A stretch of DNA of 46,863 nucleotides. Origin: Ralstonia sp. SET104 (GTDB lineage: Bacteria > Pseudomonadota > Gammaproteobacteria > Burkholderiales > Burkholderiaceae). The translations under genes were made by a program, and so were the position numbers. Below are positions 1 through 6,900 of the stretch, piece after piece. Position 1 is the stretch's first letter, and each line of letters opens with the position of its first letter. The stretch covers positions 1 to 46,863 of the forward strand of contig NZ_BHVX01000025.1 of assembly GCF_003851545.1 (NCBI RefSeq), in the 5' to 3' direction. A model generated the notes under the pieces. That model searched no databases and had not been told where the DNA came from. It saw nothing but the letters and a program-made list of their open reading frames with translations.

Positions 1-57
1 GACGAGGAATACTTCTTCCTCAAGATCCGCGCCGCCTTCCCCGGAATTCCTCGATGA
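1..57 (+). CDS. C-terminal end of an unidentified protein (partial)
   Basis: An open frame runs from the first base to a TGA at 55-57 and encodes the last 18 residues of a protein, ending FFLKIRAAFPGIPR. It is the frame open at the window edge and stops just before a non-coding stretch, so it is probably the 3' end of a gene that starts upstream. Too little is visible to name a family. Confidence 0.5.
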   Translation, partial: DEEYFFLKIRAAFPGIPR

Positions 58-317
58 ACCAAAGAAAGGCGCCATCCAGGGCAAGGGCAAAGCACACCAT
101 CTCGTGCAGGGCGTGGCTTTGCGTGGCTTGCCGTCTGTCGGTCTGCTGCTTTGCGCTCTACAACGGCTCGCGTTGGCTTGTGCGTTCCGTCGGTTTGGCT
201 TTTTTGCCTTGGGCTGGCTCCTGGAGTTGGTTCTGGGCTGGCTCTGTTTTGGGGCCATGTTTTGGCTCAGAATGGGCGCTTTCCTATGTTGTTTGCACTG
301 GCGTTATCGGAGCTGCC
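58..317. other. Non-coding gap with TGGCT-rich low-complexity sequence
   Basis: The frame of the downstream gene is open through this stretch, but its translation is Trp/Cys/Phe-rich and unlike any PaiB N-terminus, so I treat it as non-coding. It contains many loose iterations of TTGGCT and GGCTGGCTC between about 115 and 270. Near 60-72 there is a CAAAGAAAGGCGCC string that resembles the repeat unit seen at 2547-2611. No clear promoter or hairpin was identified. Confidence 0.4.
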
Positions 318-956
318 ATGTACGTTCCAGCCCATTTTGAAGAATCGCGCACTGAGGCACTGCACGCGCTGATCGCGCAGAACCCGTTCGGCACGCTGGT
401 CACGCACGGCCAGCACGGGCTGGATGCGAATCACATTCCGTTTTTGCTGATGCCCGAAGAGGGCGGGTTGGGTGTGCTGCATGCCCACGTGGCGCGGGCC
501 AACCCGGTGTGGCAGGACGTGGCCAATGGTGACGAAGTGCTGGTCATTTTTCGCGCGGGCGATGCGTATATCTCGCCAACGTGGTATCCGAGCAAGCACG
601 AAGCCCACAAGCAGGTGCCAACGTGGAACTACCGTGTGGCGCATGCGCATGGCCGCATCACCATCCGTGACGACGAGCGCTTCGTACGCGGCGTGGTGGC
701 GCGCTTGACGCGCGCGCATGAGGCATCGCAGCCCGTGCCGTGGAAGATGTCTGATGCGCCGGCCGATTACATCGACACGATGCTCAAGATGATTGTTGGC
801 ATCGAGATTGAGATCACGCGTATCGAGGGCAAGCTCAAGCTTGGCCAGAACAAGGAGACGCGCGATATCGCCGGCGCTGGGGAGGCGCTCAAGGCAAGCG
901 GTGAGCGCGTGATCAGTGAAGCCATGCTGGCTTGCGCTGCCAACAAGACAGCGTGA
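318..956 (+). CDS. FMN-binding negative transcriptional regulator, PaiB family
   Basis: The 212-residue product starts MYVPAHFEES and matches the PaiB-like, split-barrel FMN-binding family in length and order. Features include an early NPFGTLVT strand, a DANHIPFLL strand, the central VIFRAGDAYISPTWYPSK segment and the QVPTWNYRVAHAHG segment. PaiB of Bacillus is described as a repressor of sporulation and protease genes. In proteobacteria these proteins are usually annotated as regulators, but a flavin-linked enzyme role is equally possible. The ATG at 318 is preceded by GGAG at a six-base spacing. The same frame is open further upstream, but that extension has no family resemblance. It stands alone between the partial gene and the oppositely oriented fahA. 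Confidence 0.85.
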   Translation: MYVPAHFEESRTEALHALIAQNPFGTLVTHGQHGLDANHIPFLLMPEEGGLGVLHAHVARANPVWQDVANGDEVLVIFRAGDAYISPTWYPSKHEAHKQVPTWNYRVAHAHGRITIRDDERFVRGVVARLTRAHEASQPVPWKMSDAPADYIDTMLKMIVGIEIEITRIEGKLKLGQNKETRDIAGAGEALKASGERVISEAMLACAANKTA

Positions 957-1136
957 GCAGATAGCACGCGGCGCCCCCAGATGCAACCGGCGTGGCAGTG
1001 TCCGACGGTCTGTGCCGCGCTTGGCATGTCGCCGGGCCATCCAACGTTTTATGCAACCACGTTGACGCGGCATGGCTATGGCTGCGGCGTGCTGGTCGAA
1101 AGCAACATGGGGCGCCCAACCAGGTGGAGGTCAACG

Positions 1137-1163
1137 GGCTCCCTTCCAGGGGCGGAGGGAGCC
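1137..1163 (-). terminator. Candidate hairpin downstream of fahA
   Basis: GGCTCCCT at 1137-1144 pairs perfectly with AGGGAGCC at 1156-1163 across an 11-base loop, 15 bases beyond the fahA stop codon. There is no T-run after it on the minus strand, so this is a structured 3' end and not a classic intrinsic terminator. Confidence 0.4.
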
Positions 1164-1177
1164 TTGCGCGGTCGCAG

Positions 1178-2449
1178 TTACTTGGCGCTGTGTGCGGGCA
1201 GGATTTCGCCGCGTACTTCACCAAAGCCCACACGATAGCCATCGCCTTGGCACCAGCCGGTCATGATGACTTCGTCACCATCTTCCAGGAACGTGCGCGT
1301 GGTGCCGTTGCCAAGTGGCAGCGGCTGCTTGCCGTTGACGGTCAGTTCCAGCAGGCTGCCGTACGAATCGGGCGTGGTGCCGCTGATGGTGCCGGAGCCC
1401 ATCAGATCGCCCACGCGCACGTTGCAGCCGGATACGGTGTGGTGCGCAAGCTGTTGCGCCATCGTCCAGTACATCGCGCGGAAGTTCGTGCGGGCAATGG
1501 TCGCGCGCTCGCCGCCGTGCGGGCGCAATGCGGTCTCCAGAGCGATGTCGTAAGCGTTGGGGTGGCTCTGGCGCAGGTACTCCAGCGGCTCGGGCGATTG
1601 CGCCGGGTTAGCCACGCGGAACGGCTCCAGCGCTTCCATTGTCACGATCCACGGCGAGATCGACGTGCCGAACCCCTTCGAGTTGAACGGCCCCAGCGGC
1701 ACGTATTCCCATTGCTGGATATCGCGTGCGCTCCAATCGTTGAGCAGCACCATGCCGAACATGTGGTCCGGCGCGGCATCCACGGAAACCGGCTCGCCCA
1801 GCGCGCTCGGCTTGCCGACCACGAAGGCCATCTCCAGTTCGTAGTCCAGCTTGCGGCAGGCGCTGAAGATCGGGCGCGGCTGATCCGGCAGTTTGATCTG
1901 GCCCATCGGGCGGTGCAGCGGCGTGCCGCTTACCACCACCGAGCTGGCGCGGCCGTTGTAGCCGATCGGGATTTCCAGCCAGTTGGGCAGCAGCGCGTTG
2001 TCCGGATCACGGAACATGCGGCCGACGTTGGTGGCGTGCTCGCGCGACGAATAAAAATCCGTATAGCCGGGAATGTCGATCGGCAGGTGCATCACGGCGT
2101 GCGCTTGCGGCACCAGGGCCCGTGCGTGCAGCGTGGCGTTGTCGCGCACATGTGTATCCGCCACGCTGAACAGTGCTTGCAGCTTCTTGCGCGTTTCGGC
2201 CCATACGGGCTTGCCCAGTGCGATGAAGCTGTTGAGTTTGCCGGTGCGGAATGTGCCGCGTGCGGATGCGGGCAGCAGGCCGGCGTCATCCAGTGCGCCG
2301 AGGTCGATGACTTGATCGCCCAGGGCCACGCCTGCGCGGGGCGAGGGGTTTTCTTTGGTGGAGAAGATACCGAAGGGCAGGTTCTCCAGCGGGAAATGGG
2401 TGTCGGGTGCGTTGGCGGATTCCAGCCAGCTTAGGAGTCGTGTGGTCAT
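1178..2449 (-). CDS. fahA: Fumarylacetoacetase
   Basis: FahA hydrolyses 4-fumarylacetoacetate to fumarate and acetoacetate, the last step of the homogentisate route from tyrosine and phenylalanine. The 423-residue protein has the family's usual length and its SH3-like N-terminal domain followed by the FAH fold. The active-site residues known from mouse FAH all appear with a constant offset of five: Asp131 (YTDFY), catalytic His138 (SSREHAT), Glu204 and Glu206 (YELEMAF) and Asp238 (LLNDWSARD). It lies downstream of hmgA on the same strand. The 354-base gap between them holds a large repeat element that may add its own RNA structure. The final residues before the TAA are ILPAHSAK. Confidence 0.97.
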   Translation of the reverse strand: MTTRLLSWLESANAPDTHFPLENLPFGIFSTKENPSPRAGVALGDQVIDLGALDDAGLLPASARGTFRTGKLNSFIALGKPVWAETRKKLQALFSVADTHVRDNATLHARALVPQAHAVMHLPIDIPGYTDFYSSREHATNVGRMFRDPDNALLPNWLEIPIGYNGRASSVVVSGTPLHRPMGQIKLPDQPRPIFSACRKLDYELEMAFVVGKPSALGEPVSVDAAPDHMFGMVLLNDWSARDIQQWEYVPLGPFNSKGFGTSISPWIVTMEALEPFRVANPAQSPEPLEYLRQSHPNAYDIALETALRPHGGERATIARTNFRAMYWTMAQQLAHHTVSGCNVRVGDLMGSGTISGTTPDSYGSLLELTVNGKQPLPLGNGTTRTFLEDGDEVIMTGWCQGDGYRVGFGEVRGEILPAHSAK

Positions 2450-2529
2450 GTTGGGTCGAGGGCGTTGGGTTGTTTTGGACTTGGCGTTGCCGGTGCATGC
2501 TCTGTTTCACCCCCTGCCGGGGGCGACTC

Positions 2530-2555
2530 ACTTTCTTTGTCTTGCCAAAGAAAGT
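2530..2555. repeat. Short perfect hairpin at the head of an intergenic repeat element
   Basis: ACTTTCTTTG (2530-2539) and CAAAGAAAGT (2546-2555) form a ten-base-pair perfect stem with a six-base loop. The right arm is also the first unit of the tandem repeat that follows. A CCCCCTGCCGGGGG-like GC-rich inverted repeat sits directly before it. Confidence 0.8.
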
Positions 2556-2611
2556 CAGCAAAGAAGGTCAGCAAAGAAAGTCAGCAAAGAAGGTCAGCAA
2601 AGAAAGTCAGC
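2547..2611. repeat. 13-bp tandem repeat, five units
   Basis: The unit AAAGAARGTCAGC is repeated five times without gaps at 2547, 2560, 2573, 2586 and 2599. It alternates strictly between an A and a G at the seventh base (A-G-A-G-A), which implies that a 26-bp double unit was amplified. A diverged sixth copy, AAAGACAAGCG, follows. It lies between hmgA and fahA and has no open frame with recognisable homology. Confidence 0.9.
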
Positions 2612-2630
2612 AAAGACAAGCGCGCCCGAT

Positions 2631-2742
2631 GCGGCGAAAGACTCCTTGAATTTCCGTCGCAGGGAGGGAGAGGAGGCAAACGCGCTGCGCTCAGACAGCC
2701 TCCTCTCTTTTTCCTCCCTGCAACAAAAATTCAAGGCGCCGC
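2631..2742. repeat. 112-bp interrupted inverted repeat between hmgA and fahA
   Basis: Four nested pairs of arms match in order. GCGGCG (2631-2636) pairs with CGCCGC (2737-2742), and CCTTGAATTT (2644-2653) with AAATTCAAGG (2727-2736). CAGGGAGG (2660-2667) pairs with CCTCCCTG (2713-2720), and GAGAGGAGGC (2668-2677) with GCCTCCTCTC (2698-2707). The two innermost arms are contiguous on the left and separated by five T on the right. The whole would fold into one long cruciform or RNA hairpin. Its size and symmetry look like a non-autonomous intergenic repeat (REP/MITE class) rather than a simple terminator. Confidence 0.9.
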
Positions 2743-2803
2743 ATAGGGCAGGGTACAGCCACACCTTCTTGGTGCTTGCCTTGGCGTCAAGGCGAATTCG
2801 GTA

Positions 2804-4162
2804 TTAACGCTTGCTCGGGTCGAAATGCTTCTTCAGGCCCTGCCAGCACTCGAAGTACTTGGCTTGCAATTGCGCAGATTCCGCTGCAAAGCGTGTCGGG
2901 CGAATGACGGCGGGCGTCTCAAACATGAACGCCATCGTCGCGTCCACTTTGTGCGGCTTGGTGGTGTCGCCATTGCTGGCTTTCTCGAACGTGTCGGCGT
3001 CTGGGCCGTGGCCGCTCATGCAGTTGTGCAGGCTGGCGCCGCCGGGCACGAAGCCTTCGGCTTTGGCGTCATACACGCCCTGAATCAGGCCCATGAACTC
3101 GCTGGCGATGTTGCGGTGGAACCAGGGCGGGCGGAACGTGTTTTCGGCCGCCAGCCAACGCGGCGGGAAGATGACGAAGTCGATGGTGTCCACGCCCGGC
3201 GTGGCGGAGGGGCTTTGCAGCACCAGGAAGATCGACGGGTCTGGGTGGTCGTAGCTGATCGAGCCGATGGTGTTGAACAGGCGCAGGTCGTATTTGTACG
3301 GTGCGAAGTTGCCGTGCCAGGCCACCACGTCCAGTGGCGAGTGGCCGATTTTGGCGCGCCACAGGTTGCCCTGGAATTTGGCGACGAGTTCGAAATCGCC
3401 TTCGCGGTCTTCGTACCAGGCGTGCGGCGTGAGGAAGTCGCGCGGGTTGGCCAGGCCGTTCGAGCCGATTACCCCCAGGTCCGGCAGGCGGAAGATCGCG
3501 CCGAAGTTCTCGCAGATGTAGCCGCGCGCTTCGCCCTTTCCGTCGTTATCAGGCAACTCAACGCGGAAGCGCACGCCGCGCGGCACGACGACGATTTCCA
3601 GCGGTTCGACATCGATCACGCCCATCTCGGTCAGCAGGCGCAGGCGGCCCTGTTGCGGCACGATCAGCAGTTCGCCATCTGCGTTGTAGAAGAAGCGATC
3701 GGTCATCGACGCGTTGGCGGCGTACAGGTGGATGCCGCAGCCGGTTTGTGCGTCGGGGCCGCCATTGCCTGCGAAGGTGACGATGCCGTCAATGAAATCC
3801 GTGCCGGTGGCCGGCGTGGGCAGCGGGTCCCAGCGCAACTGGTTGGGCGAGGGCGGCACTTCATTGAAGTTGCTGTGAAAACGCGCCTGCTGGATGGCCT
3901 CGAACGGCAGGTGCACCGCACCCGGGCGAATGCGGTACAGCCACGAGCGGCGGTTGTGCGCACGCGGCGCGGTAAAAGCCGTGCCGGAAATCTGTTCCGC
4001 ATACAGGCCATACGGCGCTTTCTGCGGTGAGTTCTGGCCGTGAGGCAGCGCGCCCGGCAGGGCTTCGGTGGCGAACTCGTTGCCGAAGCCGCTTTGGTAA
4101 GCGGGGCGGTCCAGCGACGCGGGGGTGAATGCGTTCATGGTCGTCGGGGCGAGCATGTTCAT
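2804..4162 (-). CDS. hmgA: Homogentisate 1,2-dioxygenase
   Basis: HmgA opens the ring of homogentisate with O2 to give maleylacetoacetate, using a mononuclear non-haem iron in the cytoplasm. The 452-residue protein has the full family length. The iron ligands known from human HGO appear with a constant offset of 14: His349 (PPWFHRN), Glu355 (ASEFMG) and His385 (MSGHGPD). The N-terminal [19 protein letters not shown] segment is typical of the family. The ATG at 4162 follows GAGGA at a suitable spacing, and a second in-frame ATG lies two codons in. It is 57 bases downstream of the MFS gene on the same strand, so the two are probably co-transcribed. No maleylacetoacetate isomerase is in the window. 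Confidence 0.97.
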   Translation of the reverse strand: MNMLAPTTMNAFTPASLDRPAYQSGFGNEFATEALPGALPHGQNSPQKAPYGLYAEQISGTAFTAPRAHNRRSWLYRIRPGAVHLPFEAIQQARFHSNFNEVPPSPNQLRWDPLPTPATGTDFIDGIVTFAGNGGPDAQTGCGIHLYAANASMTDRFFYNADGELLIVPQQGRLRLLTEMGVIDVEPLEIVVVPRGVRFRVELPDNDGKGEARGYICENFGAIFRLPDLGVIGSNGLANPRDFLTPHAWYEDREGDFELVAKFQGNLWRAKIGHSPLDVVAWHGNFAPYKYDLRLFNTIGSISYDHPDPSIFLVLQSPSATPGVDTIDFVIFPPRWLAAENTFRPPWFHRNIASEFMGLIQGVYDAKAEGFVPGGASLHNCMSGHGPDADTFEKASNGDTTKPHKVDATMAFMFETPAVIRPTRFAAESAQLQAKYFECWQGLKKHFDPSKR

Positions 4163-4219
4163 GGTGAAGTCCTCAGCTGGAGGGATGCGTCAAAAGAAAG
4201 CGTAGTCGTTGCGCTGCGA

Positions 4220-5620
4220 TCAGGCAGGTTTGCCCGTTGAGTTACGCGCGGCAAAGCGTGCGGCGTCGGGGCCACTGGCGGCCAGCGTGAGCGCCAGCAC
4301 CATGCCGAACGACACCAGCGCCGGTACCGCCGCAGCCGAGAACAGCGCCGGGCTGCTCCACTGCATGGCAATCAGTTGCCCGCCGATCACGGGGCCGATG
4401 ACCGAGCCGATGCGGCCCACGCCCAGGCTCCAGCCGATGCCGGTGGCGCGCAGCGTGGTCGGGTAATACGTGGCGGCCAGCGCATTCACTGCAGGCTGTC
4501 CGCCGACAATGCAAAAGCCGGTGATGAACACCACTGCCACCAGCACGGGCAGCGCCGCTGCCACATGGCCGATCAGCGCGACGGTGGCGCAGGCGATCAG
4601 AAAGCACATGGCCAGCACACGCACAAAGCCCAGGCGATCGATCAACCGGCCCAGCGTGAGCGTGCCGATCACACCGCCTACCTGCAGCGCGGTGGCCACC
4701 AGCACGGACGTATCCGTTGGGTACCCCGCATCACGAATCAGCGTCGGCAGCCAGTTCGACAGAAAGTACAGGTCGATCAGGTTCATGAAGTTGATGACCC
4801 ACAGCACCAGCGTGACCTTGGCGCGGCCTTCCGTGAACAGTGCGGACACCGGCATGCCACGCGCGGGGGATTCGGGCACCACGAACTGCGTCTGCGCATT
4901 TACCTGCAGTTGCGGGTCGAGCTTGTGCAGCCAGCGCGCGAGGCGCTGATGACGCGTCTGCGGATCGCCCTTGAGCACAAGGTATTGCAGGGATTCCGGC
5001 AGCCACAGCACCATCATCAGGCCGATAACCAGCGGCACCAGCCCGCCCACCAGAAACACCGCGTGCCACCCAAAGCGCGACAGCAGCGCCGCGCTCACGA
5101 AACCGCCCAGCGCCGCGCCCACGGTAAAGCCGCACGACACCAGCATCATCCATGTCACGCGCGAGCGCGCGGGGCTGAACTCGCCGGCCAGCGCCATCGC
5201 GTTGGGCATGATGCAGCCCAGCCCCAGGCCAGTAATGAAGCGCAGCACCAGCAGCGCCTGCACCGTTTCGACCTGCGTGGTGGCCAGCATGCAGGCCGCA
5301 AAGAAGAACGTGGCAATGATCAGCACCGGCCGCCGCCCGAAGCGGTCGCCCAGCACACCAAACACCAGGGAGCCGACCAGCATGCCGAACAACCCCGCGC
5401 CGAATACAGGCCCGAGGCTCGCCTTGGTGATGTTCCAGTCCTTGATGATGGCCGGTGCCACGTAGCCCATGGCCTGCACGTCAAAGCCGTCGATGATCAG
5501 GCATAGCCCGCAGATGGCGAGAAGCAGGATCTGGAAACCGCCAACCTTGCCCTGGTCGATCAGGCGGGCGAGGTCAATGGAAGTGGGTAATGCTGCGGAT
5601 GCAGCGGGGGCAGGGCGCAT
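4220..5620 (-). CDS. MFS transporter, aromatic acid:H+ symporter type
   Basis: The 466-residue inner-membrane protein looks like the AAHS branch of the major facilitator superfamily (BenK/PcaK/MhpT relatives). It has a DGFDVQAMGYVAP motif in the first helix, the loop 2-3 signature GDRFGRRPVLI, a GLGLGCIMPNA segment in helix 4 and a WLPESLQYL motif after helix 6, with about twelve hydrophobic segments. The start at 5620 (MRPAPAAS) is chosen because GGAGAC lies just upstream. A start eight codons earlier (5644) is possible. Transport of homogentisate, hydroxyphenylacetate or a related acid is inferred from its place ahead of hmgA. It diverges from a LysR gene. Confidence 0.85.
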   Translation of the reverse strand: MRPAPAASAALPTSIDLARLIDQGKVGGFQILLLAICGLCLIIDGFDVQAMGYVAPAIIKDWNITKASLGPVFGAGLFGMLVGSLVFGVLGDRFGRRPVLIIATFFFAACMLATTQVETVQALLVLRFITGLGLGCIMPNAMALAGEFSPARSRVTWMMLVSCGFTVGAALGGFVSAALLSRFGWHAVFLVGGLVPLVIGLMMVLWLPESLQYLVLKGDPQTRHQRLARWLHKLDPQLQVNAQTQFVVPESPARGMPVSALFTEGRAKVTLVLWVINFMNLIDLYFLSNWLPTLIRDAGYPTDTSVLVATALQVGGVIGTLTLGRLIDRLGFVRVLAMCFLIACATVALIGHVAAALPVLVAVVFITGFCIVGGQPAVNALAATYYPTTLRATGIGWSLGVGRIGSVIGPVIGGQLIAMQWSSPALFSAAAVPALVSFGMVLALTLAASGPDAARFAARNSTGKPA

Positions 5621-5710
5621 GGATGTCTCCGGGTTTGGCGGCATCTGTGGCCGCTCTGTCTTTCGGGCTTGGATCTGCCGTATTCTCCGGAATTGCGGGA
5701 AAATTTGAAA

Positions 5711-5739
5711 TATCAATGCGAGAATGCGCGCTATTGATA
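5711..5739. promoter_or_regulatory. Inverted repeat in the divergent MFS/LysR promoter region
   Basis: TATCAAT (5711-5717) is repeated in inverted orientation as ATTGATA (5733-5739), 22 bases centre to centre. The DNA around it is AT-rich and sits between the two divergent start codons. This is a reasonable LysR-type operator for autoregulation and control of the MFS-hmgA unit. The assignment is inferred from position and symmetry only. Confidence 0.5.
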
Positions 5740-5767
5740 GTGTGAATATGGAGTGTGGAGTGTGGCC

Positions 5768-6685
5768 GTGCTGAACCTGCGGGATGTCGACCTGAATCTG
5801 CTGGTGCTGTTTCAGGAAATCCTGCGCGAGAAACGCATTTCTGTTGTGGCCGAGCGTCTGGGTCTCTCCCAGCCGGCGGTAAGCAATGCGCTTGCGCGCC
5901 TGCGCCAGACTTTTGACGATGAGCTGTTCGTGCGCACCCCGCGCGGCATGATGCCGACCGCACTTGCCGAGCAATTGGCCGAGCCGGTGGCCGCGGCGCT
6001 CGATACGCTGCAGCGCGCCTTCGGCCAGCGCACGCATTTCGACGCGGCCAGTTCCGCGCGCACCTTCACCATTGCCATGAGCGACGTCGGCGAGGTGTAT
6101 TTCATGCCGGTGCTGGCGCAACTCTGCGCCGAGCAGGCGCCCGGCGTGCGCATCAACACCCTGCGCGCCGGCGGGTTTGACATGAAGGCAGAGATGGCGG
6201 CAGGCACCATCGACCTCGCCATCGGGGCGTTCGATGATCTGTTGGGCGAGAGCATCTTTCAGCGCCGTCTGTTCCAGCAGGACTACGTGACGATGTTCCG
6301 GCGCAGCCATGCGTTGTCGGAGGGCGAGCTGACGCTGGAGCGCTTTCGCGTTGCGTCGCACCTGGTGGTGGCGAGTTCGGCCAGCCCGTACAACGCCATC
6401 GGGCCGCTGCTCGACAAGGCGGGGATCACGCAGTCGGCGCGCTTCTCGGTGCCGCACTTTGTGGCGGTGCCGTACATCGTCAGCACGACGGACTTGGTGG
6501 TGACCGTGCCGCGCAAGCTGGCCGAGCGCGCGGCGCCGCCATTCGGGCTGCAATTTGTGGCGCCGCCGCTCAAGCTGCCAGCGCTGCAGACCAATGTGTT
6601 CTGGCACCGGCGCTTTCACCAGGACGCCGGTAACCAGTGGTTGCGCAATCTCGTCGCGCAGCGCTTTGCAGAGATCGATGGCTAG
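5768..6685 (+). CDS. LysR-family transcriptional regulator
   Basis: The protein is about 305 residues and starts with the classic LysR winged helix-turn-helix (NLRDVDLNLLVLFQEIL, then VVAERLGLSQPAVSNALARLR, then LFVRTPRGM). A periplasmic-binding-protein-like effector domain follows. The start is a GTG. I prefer 5768 because GGAG lies seven bases before it; in-frame GTGs at 5753 and 5762 are alternatives. It diverges from the MFS-hmgA-fahA unit and probably regulates it in response to an aromatic acid. It ends seven bases from the convergent DUF2783 gene. Confidence 0.88.
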   Translation: MLNLRDVDLNLLVLFQEILREKRISVVAERLGLSQPAVSNALARLRQTFDDELFVRTPRGMMPTALAEQLAEPVAAALDTLQRAFGQRTHFDAASSARTFTIAMSDVGEVYFMPVLAQLCAEQAPGVRINTLRAGGFDMKAEMAAGTIDLAIGAFDDLLGESIFQRRLFQQDYVTMFRRSHALSEGELTLERFRVASHLVVASSASPYNAIGPLLDKAGITQSARFSVPHFVAVPYIVSTTDLVVTVPRKLAERAAPPFGLQFVAPPLKLPALQTNVFWHRRFHQDAGNQWLRNLVAQRFAEIDG

Positions 6686-6691
6686 GGCGGG

Positions 6692-6895
6692 TCAGGCCGC
6701 GGCCGGCAGCGCGATGCGCGCAGCCGCCAGCGCCTCGCGCAGCACCGCCATATCGCCGATATGGTTGGCGAGCAGCAGGATCAACTGCGCATTGAGCATG
6801 GCGCTGTGTTCATCGCTGAGGTTGCGGTGCGCGTCGATCAGCGCCTCGTAAAAATCGTCCGGATGCGGCAGATTGGGTTGGGTGTTCAGCGGCAT
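6692..6895 (-). CDS. DUF2783 small protein
   Basis: A 67-residue acidic, helical protein starts MPLNTQPNLPHPDDFYEALI and contains LSDEHSAMLNAQLILLLANH. It matches the short DUF2783 family, which is commonly found next to flavin-dependent aromatic hydroxylases. Its start codon lies five bases after the stop of the upstream monooxygenase gene, so translation is likely coupled. It could be a stabilising or regulatory partner of the monooxygenase. No catalytic motif is visible and no function is known to me. Confidence 0.75.
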   Translation of the reverse strand: MPLNTQPNLPHPDDFYEALIDAHRNLSDEHSAMLNAQLILLLANHIGDMAVLREALAAARIALPAAA

Positions 6896-6900
6896 GGCAA

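Noticed and set aside
992-2434. 480-residue plus-strand frame
   Set aside because: Antisense to fahA, Ala/Arg/His-rich with no family motif, while fahA shows all catalytic residues.
2547-2611. Possible CRISPR array
   Set aside because: Units are 13 bases, contiguous and without spacers, so this is a simple tandem repeat.
2825-4030. 401-residue plus-strand frame
   Set aside because: Antisense shadow of hmgA; composition is typical of GC-rich reverse frames.
5621-6619. N-terminal extension of the MFS frame to 799 residues
   Set aside because: This part is antisense to the LysR gene, lacks MFS character, and a good ribosome-binding site lies at the internal start 5620.
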